Shown one piece after another: positions 16,421 through 25,446 of a stretch of 64,000 nt of DNA. This stretch comes from Streptomyces violaceusniger (GTDB lineage: Bacteria > Actinomycetota > Actinomycetes > Streptomycetales > Streptomycetaceae). The DNA is taken from positions 8,432,001-8,496,000 of the forward strand of contig BJHW01000001.1 of assembly GCA_005405945.1 (NCBI GenBank), in the 5' to 3' direction. A model generated the notes under the pieces. That model was not told where the DNA came from. It searched no databases and saw only the letters and a list, made by a program, of their open reading frames with translations. Each line of letters begins with the position of its first letter. Position 1 is the stretch's first letter. The position numbers and the translations under genes were made by a program.

Positions 16421-16547
16421 GTCGAACACAGCGGGATGCGCATTTGCGCGAATCCGGGCGCGGCCCTCGTGCGGGTGCTACACGCTGACGGATGCCGGTT
16501 GTAATGCCCTGGACCGGTGACCGTTTCCTCGCACCCGGAGAGACGAC

Positions 16548-17180
16548 ATGAGCAGCCCCCTCAGCCACCCTCTCGTGCGGACCTTTCTGTCCTCGGTCGA
16601 GCGGCGGACCGCGGCGCTTCCCGCCGCGTGGCGGGAGGAGCTGCTGGAGGACCTGCGCGAGGAGATCGCGGCGGCGCTCGCGGACGACCTGGCCGAGGAG
16701 GGCGCTGGGGACGGTGATTCCGCGATCGGCGACGAGCGGGTGCGGCGGGTGCTCGACTGGATCGGCACCCCGGAGGAGATCGCGGCGGACGCGCTGGCCG
16801 AGGAGTCCGGCAGCATCCCGCCCGAGCCGGAGGACCCCGGTGCCACCTGGGTGACGCTCGGCCTCGCCGTGCTGCCCGTGCCGCTGTGCCTGGTCCCGGG
16901 CGTGGGCATACCCCTGGGGCTGGTCGCCGCCCTCGGCGCGCTCGTCCGGCTGTGGCGGTCCGCACCATGGGTCCGGCGCGAGAAGCGGCAGGCCACGCTG
17001 TTCGTCCTGTCGCCCCTGGTCACGGTGCCGGTGCTGGCGGTGGCGTTCTCCATGGCGTTCGACGGGATCAGCGCCCCCGCGTTCGTGGCCTCCCTGCTGA
17101 TAGCGCTCACCCTGCCGGTGGTGGGCGCCATACGGCTGGCCCGGTCCGCCGCCCGGCTGCGCGAGCGGGCGGGCGCGTGA
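16548..17180 (+). CDS. HAAS-domain membrane protein
   Basis: A 210-residue protein with an acidic soluble N-terminal domain (LPAAWREELLEDLREEIAAAL, then IGTPEEIAADAL) typical of HAAS/DUF1700 modules. Four C-terminal hydrophobic segments follow (VTLGLAVLPVPLCLVPGVG, IPLGLVAALGALVRLW, LFVLSPLVTVPVLAVAF and a last one from 17085). ATG 16548 follows GGAGAG by 6 nt. HAAS domains usually pair with PadR regulators, but none is adjacent here. The function is unknown; a membrane sensor or anti-regulator is plausible. Confidence 0.75.
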   Translation: MSSPLSHPLVRTFLSSVERRTAALPAAWREELLEDLREEIAAALADDLAEEGAGDGDSAIGDERVRRVLDWIGTPEEIAADALAEESGSIPPEPEDPGATWVTLGLAVLPVPLCLVPGVGIPLGLVAALGALVRLWRSAPWVRREKRQATLFVLSPLVTVPVLAVAFSMAFDGISAPAFVASLLIALTLPVVGAIRLARSAARLRERAGA

Positions 17181-17204
17181 CACCGGCGGGTGGCGGCCAG
17201 GGGG

Positions 17205-17293
17205 TGTCCGGCGGACCACGCGGCGGAGCCGCATGTCGAGGCCTTCCCCTCCCCGCCCCTTTCCGGCACCTGACGATATGCGGCTCCGCCGCG
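17205..17293. repeat. Dispersed GC-rich intergenic hairpin element, copy 1
   Basis: A 16-bp perfect inverted repeat, cgcggcggagccgcat at 17219-17234 and atgcggctccgccgcg at 17278-17293, flanks the words ccttcccctccccgcccc. It opens with gtgtccggcgg. The same words recur at 28.7-29.2, 34.6-34.9, 36.8-37.0 and 45.5-45.7 kb. Confidence 0.8.
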
Positions 17294-17362
17294 AGGGATC
17301 ACCTGTGCGTAGTTTGTCCTGACAACAGAACTTCACGACTTCCCGTCATGTGCTCATCCGGA

Positions 17363-17374
17363 TACCCTCGGCCC
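17363..17374 (+). promoter_or_regulatory. Leaderless-type -10 element before the GntR gene
   Basis: TACCCT at 17363-17368 fits TAnnnT, and exactly 6 nt separate it from GTG 17375, so the start codon would be the first transcribed bases. No Shine-Dalgarno sequence is present. A -35 hexamer was not clear. Confidence 0.5.
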
Positions 17375-18148
17375 GTGGCTATGGAGGAAGAAGACGCTTC
17401 GGGCGGGGCGGAGGCGCTTCAGCTCAGCGTCGACCGCAGCAGTCCGGTCCCGCTGTACTTCCAGCTGTCCCAGCAGCTCGAGGCGGCGATCGAGCAGGGG
17501 CGGTTGGCGCCCGGCAGCCTGCTGGGCAACGAGATCGAGCTGGCCGGGCGGCTCGGGCTGTCCCGCCCCACCGTCCGGCAGGCCATCTCGTCGCTGGTCG
17601 ACAAGGGGCTGCTGGTGCGCCGCCGGGGCGTGGGCACGCAGGTCGTGCACAGCCAGGTCAAGCGCCCGCTGGAGCTGAGCAGCCTCTATGACGACCTGGA
17701 GGCGGCCGGTCAGCGCCCCGCCACCCAGGTGCTGCGGAACACCACCGAGCCCGCGACCGCCGAGGTCGCCGCCGCGCTCGGCGTCGCGGAGGGCGAGGAG
17801 GTGGTGCTGATCGAGCGGCTGCGGCTGGCGCACGGCGAGCCCATGGCCCATCTGCGCAACCACCTCCCGGCGGGCCTGCTCAAGCTGGACAGCGCCGAGC
17901 TGGAGGACACCGGGCTCTACCGGCTGATGCGCGCGGCCGGGATCACCCTGCACAGCGCCCGCCAGGCGGTCGGCGCCCGCGCGGCCACCGCCGAGGAGGG
18001 GGAGCAGCTCGGGGAGCCGGCGGGCGCGCCGCTGCTGACCATGGAGCGCACGACCTTCGACGACACCGGCCGGGCCGTGGAGTTCGGCTCGCACACCTAC
18101 CGGGCCTCGCGCTACGCCTTCGAGTTCCAGCTGCTCGTACGCCCCTGA
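17375..18148 (+). CDS. GntR/HutC-family transcriptional regulator
   Basis: A 257-residue regulator with a winged helix (VPLYFQLSQQLEAAIEQGRL, IELAGRLGLSRPTVRQAISSL, then GLLVRRRGVGTQVV) and a UTRA effector domain with EVVLIERLRLAHGEPMAHLRN. GTG 17375 is chosen because a -10 hexamer lies 6 nt upstream; ATG 17381 is possible. The ABC importer and ROK kinase that follow on the same strand (18.4-22.7 kb) are the obvious targets. HutC-type proteins often sense the imported sugar or its phosphate. Confidence 0.88.
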   Translation: MAMEEEDASGGAEALQLSVDRSSPVPLYFQLSQQLEAAIEQGRLAPGSLLGNEIELAGRLGLSRPTVRQAISSLVDKGLLVRRRGVGTQVVHSQVKRPLELSSLYDDLEAAGQRPATQVLRNTTEPATAEVAAALGVAEGEEVVLIERLRLAHGEPMAHLRNHLPAGLLKLDSAELEDTGLYRLMRAAGITLHSARQAVGARAATAEEGEQLGEPAGAPLLTMERTTFDDTGRAVEFGSHTYRASRYAFEFQLLVRP

Positions 18149-18364
18149 GCACCGCCTCGCGCCGTGTGCCGCGCCCTTTGTCCTTGACGTGTCCCGCGTC
18201 CCCGGCTACAAGTCCTCAAGCCGTACGGGCGCCGGGCCCCCGCCCACCCCGGCAGCCCCGGCGATGACCGGTGACGGATACTTGGGCGGCGGCCGGGACC
18301 GATCATGCGGTGCCCGGCCGCGAAGGTGACAGCGGGACGAACACACAGTGAAGGGCGGGTCTTC

Positions 18365-19384
18365 GTGGCGACGGTGCGGAGAGGGGCACGCGCGATGACC
18401 GCCGCCGTGCTCGCGGCGGTGCTGGGTACGGCGTTGGCGGGCTGCAGCGATACGGGCGGCAAGCGGGCCGAGGAGCGGGCCGCCCGGGAGGCGGCGGCCG
18501 GGGGACGGGCGGCGGTCAACACCCCGAGGTGGACCTTCGCGATGGTCACCCACTCCGGCGACGGCGACACCTTCTGGGACATCGTCCAGAGTGGCGCCAA
18601 GCAGGCCGCGGTCAAGGACAACATCAAGTTCCTCTACGCCCACAACGAGGAGGGCAAGGAGCAGGCCCAACTGGTCCAGTCCTACATCGACCAGAAGGTC
18701 GACGGCCTGATCGTCACCCTCGCCAAGCCGGACGCCATGAAGTCCGTGGTGAACAAGGCCCGCAAGGCCGGGATACCGGTGATCACCGTCAACTCCGGCG
18801 CCGAGGTGTCCAAGGCGTTCGGCGCGCTCACCCACGTCGGCCAGGACGAGACCATCGCGGGCGAGGCCGTCGGCGACGAGCTCAACAAGCGGGGCCAGAA
18901 GAAGGCGCTGTGCGTGATCCACGAGCAGGGCAACGTCGGCCTCGAGCAGCGCTGCGACGGCGCGGCCAAGACCTTCGACGGCAAGATGGAGAAGATCTAC
19001 GTCGAGGGCACCAACATGCCCGATGTGCAGTCCTCGATCGAGGCCAAGCTCCAGTCCGACAAGGGCATCGACACCGTGGTCACCCTCGGCGCGCCCTTCG
19101 CGGACACCGCCGCCAAGGCCGCCGACCAGGCGGGCAGCAACGCCGAGATCGACACCTTCGACCTCAACGCGAAGGTCGCCGCCGCGCTCCAGGACGGCAC
19201 GCTCGGCTTCGCCGTGGACCAGCAGCCGTACCTCCAGGGCTACGAGGCCGTGGATCTGCTGTGGCTCAACCGCTACAACGCCGATGTGCTCGGTGGCGGC
19301 AGGCCGGTGCTCACCGGTCCGCAGATCATCACCAAGGACGACGCCGCCGAGCTCGCGTCGTACACGAAGCGGGGGACCCGATGA
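18365..19384 (+). CDS. Sugar ABC transporter solute-binding lipoprotein (ribose type)
   Basis: A 339-residue extracytoplasmic lipoprotein: the signal peptide ends in LAGC, the lipobox, then a periplasmic-binding type 1 fold follows. Family words are FAMVTHSGDGDTFWDIVQSG, VDGLIVTLAKPDAM, IPVITVNSG, FGALTHVGQDETIAGEAVG and FAVDQQPYLQGYEAVDLLW. GTG 18365 is the best of several candidates (ATG 18395 is weaker in context). It overlaps the permease by ATGA at 19381-19384. The 216-bp gap after the GntR gene may hold the operon promoter and operator. The sugar cannot be named; inositol, xylose and ribose relatives share this fold. Confidence 0.9.
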   Translation: MATVRRGARAMTAAVLAAVLGTALAGCSDTGGKRAEERAAREAAAGGRAAVNTPRWTFAMVTHSGDGDTFWDIVQSGAKQAAVKDNIKFLYAHNEEGKEQAQLVQSYIDQKVDGLIVTLAKPDAMKSVVNKARKAGIPVITVNSGAEVSKAFGALTHVGQDETIAGEAVGDELNKRGQKKALCVIHEQGNVGLEQRCDGAAKTFDGKMEKIYVEGTNMPDVQSSIEAKLQSDKGIDTVVTLGAPFADTAAKAADQAGSNAEIDTFDLNAKVAAALQDGTLGFAVDQQPYLQGYEAVDLLWLNRYNADVLGGGRPVLTGPQIITKDDAAELASYTKRGTR

Positions 19385-20433
19385 GCGCGGAGGCACCGCC
19401 CGCCGAGGAGACCCTTTCGAGTGCGCGGCCGGTGCGCGGCTCGCTGCCGCGCCGGCTGGTGGGCCGACCGGAGCTGGGCGCGGTCGTCGGCGCCGCCGCC
19501 GTCTTCGTCTTCTTCTCGATCGTCGCCGACGCCTTCCTCCAGTGGTCCAGCTTCAGCACCGTGCTGTACGCCTCCTCGACCATCGGGATCATGGCGGTGC
19601 CGGTGGCGCTGCTGATGATCGGCGGGGAGTTCGATCTGTCGACCGGGGTCCTGGTGACCAGCTCGGCGCTGATCTCGTCGATGTTCTCGTACCAGATGAC
19701 GGCGAACGTGTGGGTCGGCGTCGGGGTGTCCCTGCTGGCCACCCTCGCGATCGGCTTCTTCAACGGCTATCTGCTGGTCCGCACCAATCTGCCGAGCTTC
19801 ATCATCACGCTCGGCACCTTCCTGATCCTCCAGGGCTGCAACCTCGGCTTCACCAAGCTGATCAGCGACACCGTCTCGACCAAGAGCATCTCCGACATGG
19901 AGGGCTTCCCCTCCGCCCGTAAGGTCTTCGCCTCGCAACTGACCATCGGGGACGTCGAAGTGCAGATCACCGTCCTGTGGTGGTTCGCCCTGATCGCGCT
20001 CGCCACCTGGATCCTGCTGCGCACCCGCGCCGGGAACTGGATCTTCGCGGTGGGCGGCGCCAAGGAGGCGGCCCGCGCGGTCGGCGTGCCCGTGGAGCGC
20101 ACCAAGATCGGCCTCTATCTGGGCGTCGCGCTGGCCGCCTGGATCTCCGGCCAGCATCTGCTGTTCAACTACGACGTCGTCCAGTCCGGCGAGGGCGTGG
20201 GCAATGAGCTGCTCTACATCATCGCGGCCGTCATCGGCGGCTGTCTGCTGACCGGCGGCTACGGCTCGGCGGTCGGCGCGGCCGTCGGCGCGTTCATCTT
20301 CGGCATGACCAACAAGGGCATCGTCTACGCGCAGTGGGGCGCCGACTGGTTCAAGTTCTTCCTCGGGGCGATGCTGCTGCTCGCCACGCTGCTCAACTGG
20401 TGGGTGCGCAAGCGGGCGGAGGAGAGCAAATGA
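19381..20433 (+). CDS. Sugar ABC transporter permease (RbsC type)
   Basis: A 350-residue membrane subunit with about ten helices. LLMIGGEFDLSTGVLVTSSAL is the RbsC-family signature, and AAVIGGCLLTGGYGSAVGA is the conserved segment facing the ATPase. FNGYLLVRTNLPSFIITLGT lies between them. Start and stop both overlap neighbours by ATGA, so binding protein, permease and ATPase are translationally coupled. Confidence 0.92.
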   Translation: MSAEAPPAEETLSSARPVRGSLPRRLVGRPELGAVVGAAAVFVFFSIVADAFLQWSSFSTVLYASSTIGIMAVPVALLMIGGEFDLSTGVLVTSSALISSMFSYQMTANVWVGVGVSLLATLAIGFFNGYLLVRTNLPSFIITLGTFLILQGCNLGFTKLISDTVSTKSISDMEGFPSARKVFASQLTIGDVEVQITVLWWFALIALATWILLRTRAGNWIFAVGGAKEAARAVGVPVERTKIGLYLGVALAAWISGQHLLFNYDVVQSGEGVGNELLYIIAAVIGGCLLTGGYGSAVGAAVGAFIFGMTNKGIVYAQWGADWFKFFLGAMLLLATLLNWWVRKRAEESK

Positions 20434-21286
20434 GCACATCCCGGACATCCAAGGTGTCTGAGGCATCCCCGGCGTCCCGGGCGGCGCTGGTCGAGCTGAG
20501 CGACATCAGCAAGTACTACGGCAACGTCAAGGCCCTGGACGGCGTCTCCCTGGAGGTGCGCGCCGGGGAGATCACCTGCGTCCTCGGGGACAACGGCGCG
20601 GGCAAGTCCACCCTCATCAAGATCGTCGCCGGGTTGCACCAGCACGACGGCGGAACCTTCGCCATCGAGGGGAGGAGACCCGGCTGGGCTCCCCGCGCGA
20701 GGCCCTCGACCGCGGGATCGCCACGGTCTACCAGGACCTCGCCGTGGTCCCGCTGATGCCGGTGTGGCGGAACTTCTTCCTGGGCTCGGAGATCCACAAG
20801 GGCCGCGGACCGCTCCGCCGCCTCGACGTGGAGGCGATGCGCGCCACGACCCACCGCGAGCTGCTGCGCATGGGCATCGATCTGCGCGATGTCGACCAGC
20901 CCATCGGCACCCTCTCCGGCGGCCAGCGCCAGTGCGTGGCCATCGCCCGCGCCGTCCACTTCGGCGCGAAGGTGCTCATCCTGGACGAGCCCACGGCGGC
21001 GCTGGGCGTCAAGCAGTCCGGGGTCGTGCTCAAGTACGTCGCGGCCGCCCGGGACGCGGGCCTCGGCGTGGTCCTCATCACCCACAACCCGCACCACGCC
21101 TATCTCGTCGGCGACCGCTTCGTGCTGCTCAAGCGCGGCGCCATGGCGGGCAGCCACACCAAGGACGAGATCGCCCTGGAGGAGCTCACCCGGCAGATGG
21201 CGGGCGGCAGCGAGCTGGAGCAGCTCAGCCATGAGCTGGCCCGCACCCCCGCCCCCGATCTGTCGGGAGGGGTCGCCAAGGGGTGA
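20430..21286 (+). CDS. Sugar ABC transporter ATP-binding protein (frameshifted as sequenced)
   Basis: A single-domain sugar ATPase of about 285 residues after repair. It has Walker A (GDNGAGKST), the ABC signature LSGGQRQCVAIARA, Walker B (VLILDEPTAAL) and the H-loop VLITHNPHH. The first frame ends shortly after GGTFAIEG. Adding one G near 20675 gives EETRLGSPREALDRGIATVYQ and joins the second part. ATG 20430 overlaps the permease stop. The missing second ATPase domain is normal for this short subgroup, which works as a homodimer. Confidence 0.87.
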
Positions 21287-21331
21287 GCGGGTTTGCCAGG
21301 GATTGAGCGGGTTCGCCACGGGCTGAGCGGC
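21273..21331. repeat. 20-bp imperfect tandem repeat over the ATPase stop
   Basis: The words gtcgccaaggggtgagcggg, tttgccagggattgagcggg and ttcgccacgggctgagcggc follow one another. TGA recurs at 21284 (the gene's stop), 21304 and 21324, a 20-bp period. The rest of the 267-bp gap before the ROK gene shows no other gene. Confidence 0.8.
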
Positions 21332-21553
21332 CGGGCCGCCGGCCGTGTTCCGGTGCTTCCCGGGGGCCGGGCGCCGTAGGCTCGCCATGCGGCATGAGGC
21401 GCGGGTGAGGCACAATCGCACGGCGGGCCACACCCGCCACGACCGACGCACCCGAGGCCCCGCGGCCTCCCGAGACCCCCGCAGGGACGACGAACTCTTG
21501 CGAGCACGTACCCGCAGCGACCGTACCCCCCACACCGGCGAGGGGGTCGGCCG

Positions 21554-22708
21554 ATGAGCATCTACCGCGAACGAGTGCACCGGGGCTCGGCCCGGGCCAC
21601 CGTGCTGCGGACCGTCGGCACCCGTGAGCGCCGCTCGCACCTCAGCGCGCCCCGGGTGCCCACGGTCGGCATCGACATCGGCGGCACCAAGGTGATGGCC
21701 GGGGTCGTCGACGCCGACGGCACCATCCTCGAGAAGCTGCGCACCGAGACGCCGGACAAGTCCAAGAGCCCCAAGGTCGTCGAGGACACCATCACCGAGC
21801 TGGTGCTGGACCTCTCCGACCGGCACGATGTGCACGCCGTGGGCATCGGCGCCGCGGGCTGGGTGGACGCCGACCGCAACCGCGTGCTGTTCGCCCCGCA
21901 CCTGTCCTGGCGCAACGAACCGCTGCGCGACCGGCTCGCGGAGCGGCTCGCCGTCCCGGTCATGGTCGACAACGACGCCAACGCCGCCGCGTGGGCGGAG
22001 TGGCGGTTCGGCGCCGGGCGCGGCGAGGACCATCTCGTCATGATCACCCTCGGCACCGGGATCGGCGGTGCGATCCTGGAGGACGGCCAGGTCAAGCGCG
22101 GCAAGTACGGGGTCGCCGGGGAGTTCGGCCATATGCAGGTCGTCCCGGCCGGCCACCGCTGCCCGTGCGGCAACCGCGGCTGCTGGGAGCAGTACAGCTC
22201 CGGCAACGCCCTCGTCCGCGAGGCCCGTGAACTGGCCGCCGCCGAATCGCCGGTGGCGTACGGGATCAACGACCGGGTCGGCGGCAACATCCAGGAGATC
22301 ACCGGGCCGCTGATCACCGAGCTGGCCCGCCAGGGCGACGCCATGTGCATCGAACTGCTCCAGGACATCGGCCAGTGGCTCGGCGTCGGCATCGCCAACC
22401 TCGCCGCCGCCCTCGACCCCTCCTGCTTCGTCATCGGCGGCGGCGTCAGCGCCGCCGACGACCTGCTGATCGCCCCCGCCCGGGACGCCTTCCGGCGCAC
22501 CCTCACCGGCCGCGGCTACCGGCCGGAGGCCCGGATCGTCAAGGCGCAGCTGGGCCCCGAGGCCGGGATGGTCGGCGCCGCCGACCTCGCCCGGCTGGTC
22601 GCCCGCCGCTTCCGCCGCGCCAACCGCCGCCGCGTCGAGCGGTACGAGCGCGCCGGGTCCTCCTCCCCGCTGCGGCTGGCGCCGCGCGGCCAGGCAGGCC
22701 GCGAATGA
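21554..22708 (+). CDS. ROK-family sugar kinase (glucokinase-like)
   Basis: A cytoplasmic kinase of 384 residues. GIDIGGTKVMAGVV near residue 40 binds ATP phosphate, VDNDANAAAWAEWRFGAG holds the catalytic Asp, and CPCGNRGCWEQYSSG is the ROK zinc motif (Cys-Cys-Cys). No N-terminal helix-turn-helix is visible, but 38 basic residues precede the kinase domain. It probably phosphorylates the sugar brought in by the ABC importer upstream, or a hydrolysis product. Its stop overlaps the next ATG (ATGA, 22705-22708). Confidence 0.9.
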   Translation: MSIYRERVHRGSARATVLRTVGTRERRSHLSAPRVPTVGIDIGGTKVMAGVVDADGTILEKLRTETPDKSKSPKVVEDTITELVLDLSDRHDVHAVGIGAAGWVDADRNRVLFAPHLSWRNEPLRDRLAERLAVPVMVDNDANAAAWAEWRFGAGRGEDHLVMITLGTGIGGAILEDGQVKRGKYGVAGEFGHMQVVPAGHRCPCGNRGCWEQYSSGNALVREARELAAAESPVAYGINDRVGGNIQEITGPLITELARQGDAMCIELLQDIGQWLGVGIANLAAALDPSCFVIGGGVSAADDLLIAPARDAFRRTLTGRGYRPEARIVKAQLGPEAGMVGAADLARLVARRFRRANRRRVERYERAGSSSPLRLAPRGQAGRE

Positions 22709-23346
22709 CCGCCGCCGACCAGCGGCCCGGCGCCGCGATGCCCCCGGCCGACGGCATGCGCCCCGGCGGGCCCACACCGGGCGGGCCCACACCGGGCGGG
22801 CCCACACCGGGCGGGCCCACGTCCGGCGGCGGCCGTCCGCCCCGCCGCTGGCTCAAGATCCTGGTCGTCTTCCTGCTGATCGCGATCCCGGCGGGCTATC
22901 TGGTGATCTCCGCCATCCAGAGCCGCAACGGCGGTGAGGACAAGGCGGAGGCGGCCTCGGCCAAGGGCCTCGCGGCGGGCTACCCGACCCGGGTGCAGCG
23001 GCGCATATACGACGTGCCGGTGCCGCCCTACTCCAAGAAGGTCGCCTTCTACGAGACCAACTCCTGGAAGGTCAGCTCGCTGTACGTGCAGTTCGTCACG
23101 TCCCGCGATGGCCTCGACTCCTTCCTGGCCAAGCTCGGCACCCGCCGCTCCGCCCTGGACAAGGGCGAGGTGACCATCACCAAGGAGCAGGCCAGGAAGG
23201 TCGGTTGGCAGGTCGGAGCGCCCGGTCACGACTGGGCGGGGATGGTCATCAAGCAGGAAGATCCGCAACCCAAGCTGAGGATCACCGTCAAGTTCGACAG
23301 CCCGGCGCATCCGAAGGTTTACGTGGTCTCCACGGTCACGCCGTAA
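22705..23346 (+). CDS. Membrane-anchored hypothetical protein coupled to the ROK kinase
   Basis: A 213-residue protein with a Pro/Gly-rich cytosolic tail carrying four GGPT repeats (15-bp DNA repeats at 22767-22820). A single helix, WLKILVVFLLIAIPAGYLVI, and an external domain of about 140 residues with no recognised fold follow. It includes TRVQRRIYDVPVPPYSKKV and KLRITVKFDSPAHPKVYVV. Translational overlap with the kinase suggests a role in the same sugar system, perhaps at the membrane face, but no function is known to me. Confidence 0.7.
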   Translation: MTAADQRPGAAMPPADGMRPGGPTPGGPTPGGPTPGGPTSGGGRPPRRWLKILVVFLLIAIPAGYLVISAIQSRNGGEDKAEAASAKGLAAGYPTRVQRRIYDVPVPPYSKKVAFYETNSWKVSSLYVQFVTSRDGLDSFLAKLGTRRSALDKGEVTITKEQARKVGWQVGAPGHDWAGMVIKQEDPQPKLRITVKFDSPAHPKVYVVSTVTP

Positions 23347-23399
23347 GGCCTTCACATCCTGGGCGCATCGCGCCCGAAAACCCCGCCACCCGGGTCGGA

Positions 23400-23411
23400 T
23401 ACCGTTTTCGG
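23400..23411 (+). promoter_or_regulatory. Leaderless-type -10 element before pcaL
   Basis: TACCGT at 23400-23405 followed by exactly 6 nt and GTG 23412. No Shine-Dalgarno sequence lies in between. Confidence 0.5.
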
Positions 23412-24697
23412 GTGAGCGAGACGAAGACACTTCAGTACCGGACCGATGGCCCCGAGGACGGGCCCGCGCTCGTCCTCGGACCGTCGCTGGGCACCACCTG
23501 GCACATGTGGGACCGCCAGATACCCGAGCTCTCCCGCCACTGGCGCGTCCTCCGCTTCGACCTCCCCGGCCACGGCGGCGCCCCCGCCCATCCGGCCCCC
23601 TCCGTGGCCGAGCTCGCCGCCCGGCTGCTGGCCACCCTCGACCAGCTCGGCGTCGAGCGCTTCGGCTACGCGGGCTGCTCGATCGGCGGGGCCATCGGCG
23701 CCGAACTCGCCCTGCGACATCCCCATAGAGTGGGCTCGCTCGCCCTCGTCTCCGCCTCCCCGCGCTTCGGCACCGCCGACTCCTACCGGCAGCGCGGCGT
23801 CGTGGTCCGCACCAACGGCCTCGACCCGATCGCCCGCGCCACCCCGAGCGCTGGTTCACCCCCGGCTTCGCCGCCGCCCAGCCCGCCATCGTCGACTGGG
23901 CCGTCCAGATGGTCCGCACCACCGACCCCGGCTGCTACATCGCCGCCTGCGAGGCCCTCGCCGCCTTCGACATCCGCGCCGAGCTCAGCCGGATCGGCAT
24001 CCCCACCCTCGTGGTGGCCGGCGCCGACGACCAGGTCACCCCGGCCGCCGACGCCCGCGTCCTGGTCGCCGGGATCGCCGACGCACGGCTCGCGCTGGTC
24101 CCCGGCGCCTCCCATCTCACCCCCGTCGAACAGCCGATGGCCGTCACCGATCTGCTGATGCGCCACTTCTCCAGCTCCTGGCAGACCCCGGACCACCCGA
24201 CCGGGATGACCGCGGTCCCCGCGCCCCCGTCCAAGCCCGTGCTCTCGCCGGTGCCACCCGGCGCCGAGGTCGTCGGTTTCGCCCACAACGTGCCCGAACC
24301 GCTGCTGGACGCCCGCGCCGACGCGTACGACCAGGGCATCAAGGTGCGCCGCGAGGTACTTGGCGACGCCCATGTGGACCGCGCGCAGTCCCTGGCCGAC
24401 GAGTTCACGGGCGACTTCCAGGACTTCATCACCCGGTACGCCTGGGGCGAGGTGTGGACCCGGCCCGGAATCGACCGGCGGATCCGCAGCGTGGTCACCC
24501 TCACCGCCCTCGCCGCCCGTGGCCACCTCGACGAACTCGCCTTCCACACCCGGGCCGCGCTGCGCAACGGGCTCACCCCCACCGAGATCAAGGAGGTGCT
24601 GCTGCACACCGGCGTCTACTGCGGGGTGCCGACGGCGAACTCCGCCTTCGCCGTGGCCCAGCGGATCATCCGCGAGGAGACGAGCCCGGAGGGCTGA
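23412..24697 (+). CDS. pcaL: Fused 3-oxoadipate enol-lactonase / 4-carboxymuconolactone decarboxylase (frameshifted as sequenced)
   Basis: A bifunctional enzyme of the protocatechuate branch of the beta-ketoadipate pathway. The N-terminal alpha/beta hydrolase has GYAGCSIGGAIGAELAL (nucleophile elbow) and a late IPTLVVAGADDQVTP (acid) and PGASHLTPVEQP (His). The C-terminal CMD domain has EVLGDAHVDRA, YAWGEVWTRPGI and LLHTGVYCGVPTANSAF. A lost C near 23842 breaks the hydrolase half; repair gives ATPERWFTPGFAAAQ. GTG 23412 lies at leaderless distance from a -10. Other pca genes are absent in the window, so it is separated from the usual cluster. Confidence 0.85.
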
Positions 24698-24756
24698 GGA
24701 GACAGGCCCGGAAGGGCGGTGCGGTCAACGGGGGCCGCGGTAGCACAATGATCTCC

Positions 24757-25404
24757 ATGAAACTCACCAAGAAGGGCCATGCCTGCGTCCGGATCGAGAA
24801 GGACGGGCAGACGCTCGTCATCGACCCCGGAACCTTCAGCGAAGAGGACGCCGCGGTCGGCGCGGACGCGATCCTGGTCACCCACGAGCACTTCGACCAC
24901 TTCAACGAGGAGCGGCTGCGCACGGCGCTCGACGCCAACCCGGCCGCCCACATCTGGACCCTCTCCAGCGTCTCCGCCCAGATCTCGGCGGCGTTCCCCG
25001 GGCGGGTGCACACCATCGGGGAGGGCGACTCCTTCACCGCGGCGGGATTCGACATCGAGGTCCACGGCCAGCTGCACGCCGTCATCCACCCCGACATCCC
25101 CCGGATCACCAATGTGGGCTATCTGCTGGACGGCACGCTCTTCCACCCCGGCGACGCCCTCACCGTGCCCGAAGGGCGGCGGGTGGACACGCTGATGCTC
25201 CCGGTGCACGCCCCCTGGAACAAGTTCGCCGAGGTCCTCGACTACGTCCGCGCGGTCGGCCCGCGCCGGGCCATCGACATCCACGACGTCCTGCTGTCCG
25301 ACGTCGCGCACATGGTCTACGGGCGGATGCTCGGCCCCGAGGGCCCGGGCACGGGCGGCGCCGAGCACCTGCGGCTGACCCCGGGCGAATCCCTCACCCT
25401 CTGA
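24757..25404 (+). CDS. MBL-fold metallohydrolase (UlaG/UPF0173-like)
   Basis: A 215-residue metallo-beta-lactamase fold enzyme. LVTHEHFDHFNEERL is the HxHxDH zinc motif near residue 50, and GTLFHPGDALTVP and DIHDVLLSD hold later ligands. It resembles the short Streptomyces MBL proteins related to UlaG. ATG 24757 (MKLTKKGHACVRIEKDG) is preferred; ATG 24748 would add three residues. The substrate is unknown. The gene stands 59 bp after pcaL on the same strand. Confidence 0.82.
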   Translation: MKLTKKGHACVRIEKDGQTLVIDPGTFSEEDAAVGADAILVTHEHFDHFNEERLRTALDANPAAHIWTLSSVSAQISAAFPGRVHTIGEGDSFTAAGFDIEVHGQLHAVIHPDIPRITNVGYLLDGTLFHPGDALTVPEGRRVDTLMLPVHAPWNKFAEVLDYVRAVGPRRAIDIHDVLLSDVAHMVYGRMLGPEGPGTGGAEHLRLTPGESLTL

Positions 25405-25446
25405 GGGCCGGGCCGGCTGTCAGAGCCGGGATGTAGGTTGTGCCCT

